From NCBI GenBank assembly GCA_946415375.1, contig CAMKSF010000012.1:1-41158 (forward strand): DNA of 41,158 bases. Direction: 5' to 3'. Shown here piece after piece: positions 1 through 7,955 of the stretch (position 1 is the first letter of the stretch; every line of letters starts with the position of its first letter). A program made the position numbers and the translations under genes. The notes under the pieces were generated by a model. The model did no database searches. It was not told the DNA's origin and saw only the letters and a list, made by a program, of their open reading frames with translations. The DNA is from an uncultured Clostridia bacterium. Its GTDB lineage: Bacteria > Bacillota > Clostridia > TANB77 > CAG-508.

Positions 1-1
1 T

Positions 2-40
2 TGTAATAAACATGGATTATGGAAAAAAGAAGTTGAATAA
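2..40 (+). CDS. C-terminal end of an upstream gene (partial)
   Basis: A reading frame open from the window edge ends at TAA 38-40 and encodes about 12 residues ending KKEVE. It stops just before a terminator-like hairpin, as the 3' end of a gene would. A second frame is also open and ends at 56, inside the hairpin stem, so the frame choice rests only on the hairpin position. Too little is present to name a product. Confidence 0.3.
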   Translation, partial: CNKHGLWKKEVE

Positions 41-49
41 GTATTTAGA

Positions 50-78
50 AAGCTAAGGATTATATTCCTTGGCTTTTA
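50..78 (+). terminator. Rho-independent terminator of the upstream gene
   Basis: AGCTAAGG (51-58) pairs with CCTTGGCT (67-74) with one G-U pair, and a short T run follows. It separates the partial upstream gene from the phosphatase gene. Confidence 0.55.
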
Positions 79-128
79 TGATAATAGAAGAATTAAAAAA
101 GCTTGTAACATAAAAAAGGAGTATGAAA

Positions 129-587
129 ATGATAAAAGTTTTATTTGTATGTTTAGGAAATATTTGTAGATCGCCTATGGCTGAGTTTTTATTTAAAGAT
201 ATGGTAAATAAAAAAGGATTAAGAGATGAATTTATAATAGAATCTGCAGGGACAAGTAATGAAGAAGAAGGAAATCCTGTTCATTATAGAGTGACAAAAA
301 AACTTGCAGAAGTTGGAATAAAAACTGATGGAAAGCATGCAAGACAACTTGAAAAATATGACTATAATAAATTTGATTATATAATTGCAATGGAGCAAAG
401 AAATATTAGAGATATTTATAGAATTGTAGGAGAAGACAGAGAGAATAAGGTATACAGACTTTTAGACTTTACAAGTAATCCTAGAGATATTGCAGATCCA
501 TGGTATACACATAATTTTGATATAACATATAATGATATAATTGAAGGGTTGGAATGTTTTATAAAGATTTTGGAAAAATATAGATAA
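129..587 (+). CDS. Low-molecular-weight protein-tyrosine phosphatase
   Basis: This is a small cytoplasmic phosphatase of the LMW-PTP/arsenate-reductase fold, which removes phosphate from phosphotyrosine (or phosphoarginine in some Firmicute relatives). The P-loop C-x5-R-S is visible at the N-terminus (VCLGNICRSPMAE, nucleophile Cys8 and Arg14 from this start), and the general-acid loop DPWY is near residue 126. The length of 152 aa is typical. Two in-frame ATGs exist at 123 and 129. The Shine-Dalgarno AAGGAG ends at 121, only 1 nt before the first ATG but 7 nt before the second, so I take 129. The gene appears monocistronic: a hairpin lies upstream and a strong bidirectional terminator downstream. 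No kinase or exopolysaccharide gene is adjacent, so the natural substrate cannot be inferred from context. Confidence 0.93.
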   Translation: MIKVLFVCLGNICRSPMAEFLFKDMVNKKGLRDEFIIESAGTSNEEEGNPVHYRVTKKLAEVGIKTDGKHARQLEKYDYNKFDYIIAMEQRNIRDIYRIVGEDRENKVYRLLDFTSNPRDIADPWYTHNFDITYNDIIEGLECFIKILEKYR

Positions 588-604
588 ATAAAAAAGATAT
601 AGAT

Positions 605-642
605 AAAATTGGAATGTGCCATTTTTAGCACATTCCAATTTT
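605..642. terminator. Bidirectional terminator between convergent genes
   Basis: A perfect 15 bp inverted repeat (605-619 with 628-642, core TTGGAATGTGC / GCACATTCCAA) is flanked by A and T runs. It serves the + strand phosphatase and the - strand gene that ends at 649. Confidence 0.9.
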
Positions 643-648
643 TAAACA

Positions 649-1146
649 TCAATCCACAAGTTTTTCTCTTAGATAGTTTTCATACATATTTTTAGCTGCA
701 TTATAGTCAGAAAACCTTATAACAGTTCTGCCATTTCTGATCTCAAAATGATAATCTCCTTCTGAATAGTAATCATTTAACGGAACTGTAAAGTCCGGGA
801 GGTTAGTGTCAAAGTCGATACCTCTCGCACCTAAATCAATAGTTCCATCTTCAGTAATTGCAATTACTGTTACTATTTCATGTAAAAGAGATTCGGAAAA
901 AAGCTGCATCTTTGACTTTAAAAAGTCATCTTTGCTCATTCCCAAAAGTGTTCCATTTGCCTGCTTGTGAACTTCAAAGACATCAACAACAGCCTCTTTA
1001 TAGGTTGTTTTTTTACCATAAAATGGAGAAATGATTGATTCGTCTTCGAGCTCATCTGGACTCAAGGGGACTTTAACCACTGCCAAATACATAGATGTAA
1101 TTGGCAGTTTTTTTGCCTCTTCTAAACTTATAGATTTAGTTTTCAT
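649..1146 (-). CDS. Hypothetical soluble protein, 165 aa
   Basis: I do not recognise this family. The product is 165 aa, acidic, without a signal peptide, membrane segment or cysteine cluster, and looks like a compact cytoplasmic alpha/beta protein. It starts at ATG 1146, preceded on the minus strand by GAAAGGA, and has a good sigma-A promoter about 120 bp upstream, so it is probably expressed. It is transcribed against its neighbours and shares a terminator with the phosphatase gene. Codon use looks less AT-biased (more GAC, CTT, GGG and GTC) than in polC next door, which suggests later acquisition; this is an impression from reading, not a calculation. Confidence 0.75.
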   Translation of the reverse strand: MKTKSISLEEAKKLPITSMYLAVVKVPLSPDELEDESIISPFYGKKTTYKEAVVDVFEVHKQANGTLLGMSKDDFLKSKMQLFSESLLHEIVTVIAITEDGTIDLGARGIDFDTNLPDFTVPLNDYYSEGDYHFEIRNGRTVIRFSDYNAAKNMYENYLREKLVD

Positions 1147-1265
1147 GATATTGTTTCCTTTCTTTTTCTACAAGTTGTTTACGAGTTACTATGATAAACT
1201 AAATGAAAGAATTCATTTAGGAATTAAAAGGAATAAGCAATAAAGATATTACTTATATAATTTAC

Positions 1266-1294
1266 ATAATACCATATTTTGTGGTTATTGTCAA
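1266..1294 (-). promoter_or_regulatory. Sigma-A promoter for the 649-1146 gene
   Basis: On the minus strand there is a perfect -35 TTGACA (1294-1289), a 17 bp spacer, and -10 TATTAT (1271-1266). The transcript would start near 1258, giving a leader of about 110 nt. Confidence 0.7.
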
Positions 1295-1378
1295 ATTATG
1301 CTTTTGATGAATAATTATTAAATGTATATAATTATTATTAATATGATAGATTTTTTATATAAAATTTTTAATGTTCGC

Positions 1379-1407
1379 TTGTATTTTTTTTTGAAATGAT
1401 ATATTCT
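1379..1407 (+). promoter_or_regulatory. Weak candidate promoter for polC
   Basis: TTGTAT (1379-1384), a 17 bp spacer, and TATTCT (1402-1407). The match is only moderate in very AT-rich DNA. It lies about 30 nt before the polC start and nothing better is visible in 1300-1437. Confidence 0.3.
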
Positions 1408-1437
1408 TAAAAGGTAAAAATTGAGTGGGGGACTAAA

Positions 1438-4400
1438 ATGGAAACAACAAAAAAAATAGGGGAAGTATTTAGTGACTATAAACAAGAATCAAACGTAAAA
1501 CTAGCAAATGTTAAGCAAATGAATTTAATAAAAAAAGCAAATGTATTAGAAATGCAAATTGCGAGTGATGAATATTTAGAACTAAAAGATTTATGGCAAT
1601 TTGAACAGTTTTTACGTGAGAGATTTCAGTTTGAAAATGTAGATATAAAAATAGAATATAACGATGATGTAAAGATAAATGATATTGAAAAGGAATGGAT
1701 TAACTTAATAGCATATATGGTACATAAATATCCATTAATGAAACCAATGATTTTGCTTAAAAGTTCAATAGAAGTAGAAAACAACAATATTATAGTTAAT
1801 ATGAAGATAAAAGGAGCTGATTTTTTAAGAGGAAGAAAACTAGATAGAGAACTTGAAAGAGTTATTAAAAACATCTTTAATAAGAATTATAAAATTTCTT
1901 TCGTAGAAAACTTAAATGAAGAAGAAAAAGAAAATATTAAGAAAAGAATAGAAAAAAGTCAAAAGCAAGCTTTAGAACTTGCTTTAGAACATAGTAGTAT
2001 AGGAGAAAAAATAGCAGAAGAAAAACAAGAAGCTAAGAAGAAACAAAATGTTCAAGAAAAGAATTCTGGAGAAATGACACCAACACCACATCTAGCAGAT
2101 AAATCTTCCATAAGTGAAGTAAAATTGCTAGAAAAAGAATTAGAAGAAAATACTCCATTAATATATGGAAGAAATATGAATTTAAAAACAAATGTAATAA
2201 ATGTGGTAGATATTTCACCAGAAGATGATATGGCGGCAATAAGTGGAGAAATACTTGGAGGAAGTATAGAAGAAAAAGAACTTAAAAGTGGTAAGTTTTT
2301 AATTTCATTTAATGTATATGATGGAACAAGCACAATTAGTTGTAAGTTATTTGCTAAACCTGAAGAAAAAGCAAAGCTTGTTGGAAAGCTTTCAAAAGCA
2401 AAAGGTGTAAAATTAGAAGGAAAATCCGGAATAAGTAATTTTACACATGAGATGGAAATATTAGCAAATACTGTTATAGAAACAGAAGGAATGAAAAAGA
2501 GTGTTCGACAAGATTTGGCAGATGTAAAAAGAGTTGAACTACATATGCACACAAACATGAGCCAAATGGATGCAATGACTTCTGCAACCGACCTTATAAA
2601 ACGAGCTATGAAATGGGGATGGAAGTCTATTGCTATTACAGATCATGGAGTTGTACAAGCATTCCCAGAAGCACATAAATTACTTGGTGTAGATAACCCT
2701 GATATGAAGGTTATTTATGGTGTTGAAGCATATTTGGTCGCAGATGGAACAAATGTAGTTTCAAACTATAAAGGACAAAAAATAGATACAATGTATTGTG
2801 TATTGGATTTAGAAACAACAGGTTTTTCACCAAAAACAGAAAAAATTACTGAAGTTGGAATAATGAAGGTGAAAAATGGAGAGGTAATTGATAGTTTTTC
2901 ATGTTTCGTAAATCCAGAAAAGCCAATTCCACAAAGAGTTGTAGAAGTAACTAATATTACAGACGATATGGTAAAAGACGCAGAAACAATAGATAAAGTG
3001 TTCCCTAAAATATTAGATTTTTTAGGAGATTCTGTTATTGTTGCACATAATGCAGACTTTGATGTTGGATTTTTAAAATATGTTGCAAAAGACTTAGGAT
3101 ATGATTTTGATTATACATATGTAGATACTCTTGCACTAGCTAGAAAAATATATCCAAACCTTAAAAAATATAAACTTGGGAAAATTGCTGAGTATTTGAA
3201 AATAAAAGTTGAAGTAGCACATCGTGCATTAGATGATGTTGATACAACAGTTAAAGTTTTAAATGAAATGATGAAAGAACTTCTAAAAAGAGGAGCTACT
3301 ACTGTTGAAGATATAGAGCTAAAATGTCAAGATGAAGAAGCTAAGAAAAACGAATTTAAACAATTAAGACCATATCATGCAATTATACTAGCGACAAATT
3401 ATGTAGGCTTAAAAAATCTATATAAGTTAATTTCTATTTCACATTTAAAATATTTCTATAAAAAACCTAGAATACTTAAAAGCATATACAAAAAATACTC
3501 TGAAGGTTTGATATTGGGAAGTGCATGTGAAGCAGGAGAATTATATCAAGCAATAGAACTTGGAAGGTCAGATGAAGAAATAGAAGAAATTGCGCAAGAC
3601 TACGATTATCTAGAAATACAACCAATTGCAAACAATCAGTTTTTAGTAAGAGAAGGAAAACTTCCTGATGAAGAAGCATTAAGAAATATAAATAGAAAGA
3701 TAGTTGAACTGGGGGAAAAGCTAAATAAACCTGTTGTTGCAACATGTGATGTTCATTTTCTAGATCCACAAGATGAAGTATATAGAAGAATTCTAGAGGC
3801 AGGACAAGGATATAAAGATGCAGACAATCAAGCACCTTTGTATTTAAGAACAACAAATGAAATGCTTGAAGAATTCAGCTATTTAGGTGATGAAAAAGCA
3901 TATGAAGTAGTTGTTACAAATACAAATAAAATAGCAGATATGTGTGAACAAATATCACCAATTTCACCTGAGAAGTGTCCTCCACATATACCAGGATGTG
4001 AACAAACAATAAAAGATATTGCATATAAAAAAGCACATGAGCTTTATGGAGACCCGCTTCCAGAAATAGTTCAATCAAGACTAGATAAAGAACTAGACTC
4101 TATAATAAAAAATGGATTTTCAGTTATGTACATAATTGCTCAAAAACTAGTATGGAAATCTAATGAAGATGGATATATAGTAGGTTCTCGTGGTTCTGTT
4201 GGTTCATCATTTGTTGCAAACATGACTGGAATTACAGAAGTTAATTCACTTCCGCCACATTATAGATGCCCAAATTGTAAATATTCAGATTTTACAGATT
4301 ATGGTTTTCAAAATGGATTTGACTTGCCTGATAAAGACTGTCCAAAATGTGGACATAAATTAGATAAAGATGGAATGGATATTCCTTTTGAAACATTTTT

Positions 4401-5868
4401 AGGATTTAATGGAGATAAAGAGCCAGATATAGACTTAAACTTTTCAGGAGAATATCAAGCAAAAGCACATAAATATACAGAAGTAATATTTGGAAAAGGA
4501 ACTACATTTAAAGCAGGAACAGTAGGTACAGTAGCAGATAAAACAGCATTTGGATATGTAAAAAAATATTTTGAAGAAAGAAGTATTCCAGTAAATAGTG
4601 CCGAAATACAAAGATTATCTACTGGATGTACAGGAATTAAAAGAACAACAGGACAGCACCCAGGAGGAATAATAGTTGTTCCAAAAGGAAGAGAAATATA
4701 TGAATTTACACCGGTACAACATCCAGCAGATGATGCAAATTCAGATATTATAACAACACATTTTGATTATCACTCAATAGACCAAAATTTATTAAAATTG
4801 GATATACTTGGCCACGACGATCCAACAGTTATAAGAATGCTACAAGACATAACAGGAATTGACCCTACAAAAGTTCCTTTAGATGATAAAGATACAATGT
4901 CAATATTTAGTTCAACAGATGCACTAGGTGTTACACAAGAACAAATAAAATCAAAAGTTGGAAGTTATGGAGTTCCAGAATTTGGTACAAAATTTGTAAG
5001 GGGAATGCTAGTTGATACAAAGCCTCAAACGTTTGATGAATTAATTAGAATTTCAGGACTATCACACGGTACAGATGTATGGCTAAATAATGCACAAGTA
5101 TTAGTAGAAAATGGAACAGTTACATTAAAAGATGCTATATGTTGTCGTGATGATATAATGATATACCTTATGAAAAAAGGATTAGATCCCAATAAAGCAT
5201 TTAAGATAATGGAATCTGTTCGTAAAGGAAAGGTTGCCAAGGGGAAAGAAGCAAAATGGCCAGAATATAAAGAACTAATGAAACAAAATGATGTGCCAGA
5301 TTGGTATATTGATTCATGTGAGAAAATTAAATACATGTTCCCAAAAGCCCATGCGGCAGCATATGTTACAAACGCGTTTAGAATAGCATGGTTTAAAGTA
5401 CATGAGCCTTTAGCATATTATAGTGCATTTTTCTCAATAAGAGCAGCAGATAACTTTGATGCATCTTGTATGATTTTTGGAAAAGAAAAAGTAAAAAACA
5501 AAATGAAGGAAATAGATATGCAGGGAAATGCAGCGGCAAAAAAAGACCAAGACATGTATCCAGTACTTGAACTTGTATTAGAAATGTATGAAAGAGGATT
5601 TAAATTCTTACCAATAGATTTATATAAATCACATTGGAAGAACTTTCAAATAGAAGAAGGAGCAATAAGACCGCCTTTTAGCAGTATTGCGGGAATGGGA
5701 CCAATAGCAGCAGAGTCATTATATAAAGCTGCACAAGAAGATACATTTATGTCAATAGATGAAATACGTCAAAGAGCAAAAGTAGGAGATTCAATTATTG
5801 ACTTACTTCGTGAATTTGGTTGTCTAGATGGAATGCAAGAAAGTAACCAAATTAGTTTGTTTGGATAA
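1438..5868 (+). CDS. polC: DNA polymerase III alpha subunit, Gram-positive PolC type
   Basis: This is the replicative polymerase of low-GC Gram-positives, combining polymerase and proofreading 3'-5' exonuclease in one chain. At 1476 aa it is close to the usual length of about 1440. Visible in order are: N-terminal and OB-fold regions (1-360); a PHP domain starting with HMHTN near residue 369; a DEDDh exonuclease inserted in it (LDLETTGF near 455, AHNADFD, and HRALDD); a zinc-binding CPNC...CPKC pair near 943-973; and the polymerase palm motif PDIDLNF near 996-1002 with its catalytic aspartates. The chain ends in QISLFG, where QISLF is a beta-clamp binding motif. ATG 1438 follows GAGTGGGGG. 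No proS or rseP gene, the frequent neighbours of polC, lies upstream; the gene stands alone with a terminator behind it. Confidence 0.97.
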   Translation: METTKKIGEVFSDYKQESNVKLANVKQMNLIKKANVLEMQIASDEYLELKDLWQFEQFLRERFQFENVDIKIEYNDDVKINDIEKEWINLIAYMVHKYPLMKPMILLKSSIEVENNNIIVNMKIKGADFLRGRKLDRELERVIKNIFNKNYKISFVENLNEEEKENIKKRIEKSQKQALELALEHSSIGEKIAEEKQEAKKKQNVQEKNSGEMTPTPHLADKSSISEVKLLEKELEENTPLIYGRNMNLKTNVINVVDISPEDDMAAISGEILGGSIEEKELKSGKFLISFNVYDGTSTISCKLFAKPEEKAKLVGKLSKAKGVKLEGKSGISNFTHEMEILANTVIETEGMKKSVRQDLADVKRVELHMHTNMSQMDAMTSATDLIKRAMKWGWKSIAITDHGVVQAFPEAHKLLGVDNPDMKVIYGVEAYLVADGTNVVSNYKGQKIDTMYCVLDLETTGFSPKTEKITEVGIMKVKNGEVIDSFSCFVNPEKPIPQRVVEVTNITDDMVKDAETIDKVFPKILDFLGDSVIVAHNADFDVGFLKYVAKDLGYDFDYTYVDTLALARKIYPNLKKYKLGKIAEYLKIKVEVAHRALDDVDTTVKVLNEMMKELLKRGATTVEDIELKCQDEEAKKNEFKQLRPYHAIILATNYVGLKNLYKLISISHLKYFYKKPRILKSIYKKYSEGLILGSACEAGELYQAIELGRSDEEIEEIAQDYDYLEIQPIANNQFLVREGKLPDEEALRNINRKIVELGEKLNKPVVATCDVHFLDPQDEVYRRILEAGQGYKDADNQAPLYLRTTNEMLEEFSYLGDEKAYEVVVTNTNKIADMCEQISPISPEKCPPHIPGCEQTIKDIAYKKAHELYGDPLPEIVQSRLDKELDSIIKNGFSVMYIIAQKLVWKSNEDGYIVGSRGSVGSSFVANMTGITEVNSLPPHYRCPNCKYSDFTDYGFQNGFDLPDKDCPKCGHKLDKDGMDIPFETFLGFNGDKEPDIDLNFSGEYQAKAHKYTEVIFGKGTTFKAGTVGTVADKTAFGYVKKYFEERSIPVNSAEIQRLSTGCTGIKRTTGQHPGGIIVVPKGREIYEFTPVQHPADDANSDIITTHFDYHSIDQNLLKLDILGHDDPTVIRMLQDITGIDPTKVPLDDKDTMSIFSSTDALGVTQEQIKSKVGSYGVPEFGTKFVRGMLVDTKPQTFDELIRISGLSHGTDVWLNNAQVLVENGTVTLKDAICCRDDIMIYLMKKGLDPNKAFKIMESVRKGKVAKGKEAKWPEYKELMKQNDVPDWYIDSCEKIKYMFPKAHAAAYVTNAFRIAWFKVHEPLAYYSAFFSIRAADNFDASCMIFGKEKVKNKMKEIDMQGNAAAKKDQDMYPVLELVLEMYERGFKFLPIDLYKSHWKNFQIEEGAIRPPFSSIAGMGPIAAESLYKAAQEDTFMSIDEIRQRAKVGDSIIDLLREFGCLDGMQESNQISLFG

Positions 5869-5902
5869 GATTCTTTTTTGAAAAGAAGAAAAAAGTAATA
5901 TT

Positions 5903-5941
5903 AATTGGAAAAGAAAGTTAATACTCTTTTCCAATTTTTTT
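5903..5941 (+). terminator. polC terminator
   Basis: AATTGGAAAAGA (5903-5914) pairs perfectly with TCTTTTCCAATT (5925-5936), and an uninterrupted T run follows. Confidence 0.9.
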
Positions 5942-5962
5942 TATAAAAGATGGCTCTTTTTA

Positions 5963-5991
5963 TTGAAAAAACACATAAAATATAGTATAAT
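5963..5991 (+). promoter_or_regulatory. ssrA promoter
   Basis: TTGAAA (5963-5968), a 17 bp spacer, and perfect TATAAT (5986-5991). It lies about 12 nt upstream of the mature tmRNA 5' end. Confidence 0.8.
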
Positions 5992-6002
5992 AAAATGTAT
6001 AT

Positions 6003-6360
6003 GGGGGCGTAAATGGTTTCGACATTATACTAGAAGTGCAAATAGCGAGTAGTGGATGGTTGCTTTGGCCACTATAAAAAAGCAAAAATAAATATAAACG
6101 CAAATAGCGAAAATTACGAATTAGCTGCTGCCTAAGGGCGGGCTACGTTTTTATAGATATCCCCACATATTTATAAAAATGTCATTCTAGTGGGAAACGA
6201 ATTTACTTTTTTCTTCGGAAGTAAAGGGTAATTAGAAGATATATCTATTTAAAGAGTGTTTATTATCGTTAAATAGATGAATATAAATAATAAACTGCAC
6301 TCGGAGAGGTTTTCATGGAAGGTATGATGGACAGGAGTTCAACTCTCCTCGCCTCCACCA
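6003..6360 (+). ncRNA. ssrA: tmRNA (ssrA)
   Basis: Transfer-messenger RNA rescues stalled ribosomes and tags the nascent chain for proteolysis. The tRNA-like ends are clear: 5' GGGGGCG (6003-6009) pairs with 3' CGCCTCC, followed by A and an encoded CCA ending at 6360. A T-loop-like GTTCAACTC lies just before. The tag reading frame runs from the resume codon GCA at 6100 to TAA at 6133-6135 and encodes ANSENYELAAA, which has the hydrophobic Ala-Ala end recognised by ClpXP-type proteases, here with three terminal alanines. The length of 358 nt is normal. No smpB is in the window. It has its own promoter and terminator. Confidence 0.97.
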
Positions 6361-6368
6361 GAAATATA

Positions 6369-6396
6369 AATAGCAAGCTAAAAAGTTTGCTATTTT
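6369..6396 (+). terminator. ssrA terminator
   Basis: AATAGCAAGC (6369-6378) pairs with GTTTGCTATT (6385-6394) with one wobble, and TTTT follows. Confidence 0.8.
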
Positions 6397-6421
6397 TTAT
6401 TTTAAAAAATCTTAAAAAATA

Positions 6422-6450
6422 TTGTAAAAAAATAAAAAAAATGATATTAT
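6422..6450 (+). promoter_or_regulatory. Promoter of the pilin-murB-yvcK operon
   Basis: TTGTAA (6422-6427), a 17 bp spacer, and TATTAT (6445-6450). It lies just after the ssrA terminator and about 45 nt before the first gene. Confidence 0.6.
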
Positions 6451-6495
6451 ATTATTGGCATAATAAAACCAAAGAAATATAGAAAGAGGTATGGT

Positions 6496-6996
6496 ATGAA
6501 AAATACAGTAAAGTCACAAAAAGGTATTACGTTAATAGCACTTGTTGTTACAGTTATAGTTCTACTTATTTTAGCAGGTATTGGAATTGGAGAGTTATCT
6601 AATAATAATGAAGATATAACTCAGACAAAAGACACAATGTCATTAGCTGAATTAAATAAAGTACAACAAGTTGTAATAGAAAACTATTTAAAATATATGC
6701 AAATGAAAAATGAACATATATTAACTGGTGTTGGACAAAAAATAGATGAAGAAAAATATAATGAAATAAATAATAAACTTAAACAAATAAGTAATAATGA
6801 ATTTCAATTAAAAGATTATAGTGATAACACTGATGAGAGTTATTATATGTTAAATGGAGATGATTTAAAATCATTAGGATTACAAAATATACATAATAAT
6901 GATGTGTATGTAGTTAATTATTCTACAGGAGAAGTATTTAATTACACACAACAAAAAAATGCTTCTGGAGATGTTTTATATATTAAGGGTAAATAA
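6496..6996 (+). CDS. Type IV pilin-like protein with class III-type leader
   Basis: The product is a 166 aa protein with a short basic N-terminus (MKNTVKSQKG) followed by ITLIAL and a single hydrophobic helix to about residue 30. This matches the prepilin-peptidase leader pattern, cleaved after Gly10. The usual Glu at position +5 is Ala here. The rest is a polar, Asn/Lys/Asp-rich domain with alpha-helical spacing, as in minor pilins and pseudopilins. AGAGG at 6485-6489 favours ATG 6496 over ATG 6491. No pilus assembly ATPase, PilC or PilD gene is nearby, and the gene is followed 3 nt later by murB, so it may be a lone surface or cell-wall-associated pilin-like protein. Function is unknown. 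Confidence 0.75.
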   Translation: MKNTVKSQKGITLIALVVTVIVLLILAGIGIGELSNNNEDITQTKDTMSLAELNKVQQVVIENYLKYMQMKNEHILTGVGQKIDEEKYNEINNKLKQISNNEFQLKDYSDNTDESYYMLNGDDLKSLGLQNIHNNDVYVVNYSTGEVFNYTQQKNASGDVLYIKGK

Positions 6997-6999
6997 TTA

Positions 7000-7935
7000 A
7001 TGAAAGAGAGTGTGATTGAATTGGATAACAAAAAAGTATTATCAGATTTAACTAAGATTATTCCAAAAGAAAACATTAAAACTAATGAACCAATGTCAAA
7101 ACACACAACATTTAAAACTGGTGGAAATGCCGATTTTTATGTGATTTTAGATAAAGAATATCAGGTTGAAAAACTAGTAAGATATTCAATAGAGAATAAT
7201 TTGAAATTATATATAATAGGAAATGGAAGTAACTTACTTGTTTCAGATGAGGGGATTAGAGGAATAGTTGCTAAAATTACATTTGAGGATGTTTTATTTG
7301 AAGAAGATAAAGAGAAAACACTAGTTACTGTTGGAGCAGGATGTAAAGTAATGGCACTTGCTCAATTATTAAAGAAAAAAGAAATAACAGGTTTTGAAGA
7401 ATTATCAGGTTTTCCGGGAACAATAGGTGGAGCAAACTATATGAATGCAGGAGCTTATGGTAGGGAAATGAAAGATGTAATTATAGAGACTAAGGCATAT
7501 AACAAAGAAACAGGAAAAATAGAAATATTAAAAAATGAAGAACAAGAATTAGAATATAGAAGTAGTATCTTTAAGAATAAAAAGTATGTCATACTTGAAA
7601 TAAAATTACGATTAAAAAAGGGAAAAAAAGAAGACATTGAAAAAAAGATGAATGAGTATTTATTGCAAAGGAAAGAAAAACAACCACTAGAATACCCATC
7701 AGCTGGAAGTACATTTAAAAGAGGTGAGGGATTTATTACTGCTAAGTTAATAGATGAATGTGGTTTGAAAGGCTATCAAATAGGTGGAGCGCAAATTTCA
7801 GAAAAACATGCAGGCTTTATTATAAATAAAGAAAACGCGACTACAAAAGATATATTAGATTTAATAGAATATACCAAGAAAAAAGTTTTTGAAAAGTTTG
7901 GAGTACAAATAGAAGAAGAAGTAGAAATTATATAG
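7000..7935 (+). CDS. murB: UDP-N-acetylenolpyruvoylglucosamine reductase (MurB)
   Basis: This cytoplasmic FAD enzyme reduces UDP-GlcNAc-enolpyruvate to UDP-MurNAc with NADPH, the second committed step of peptidoglycan synthesis. FAD-binding motifs are visible (GNGSNLLVSDEGI near residue 75, GFPGTIGGANYMNAGAYG near 134), then YRSSIF near 186. The catalytic serine segment PSAGSTFKRG lies near 233-242, followed by GGAQISEKHAGFIIN and a C-terminal acidic EEEVEII. The length of 311 aa and the absence of the type I tyrosine loop fit the type II MurB of Firmicutes. It starts 3 nt after the pilin-like gene and is followed after 20 nt by the yvcK-like gene; murB-yvcK linkage is common in Clostridia. 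Confidence 0.97.
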   Translation: MKESVIELDNKKVLSDLTKIIPKENIKTNEPMSKHTTFKTGGNADFYVILDKEYQVEKLVRYSIENNLKLYIIGNGSNLLVSDEGIRGIVAKITFEDVLFEEDKEKTLVTVGAGCKVMALAQLLKKKEITGFEELSGFPGTIGGANYMNAGAYGREMKDVIIETKAYNKETGKIEILKNEEQELEYRSSIFKNKKYVILEIKLRLKKGKKEDIEKKMNEYLLQRKEKQPLEYPSAGSTFKRGEGFITAKLIDECGLKGYQIGGAQISEKHAGFIINKENATTKDILDLIEYTKKKVFEKFGVQIEEEVEII

Positions 7936-7955
7936 AAAGAAAGGACTGAATATAA

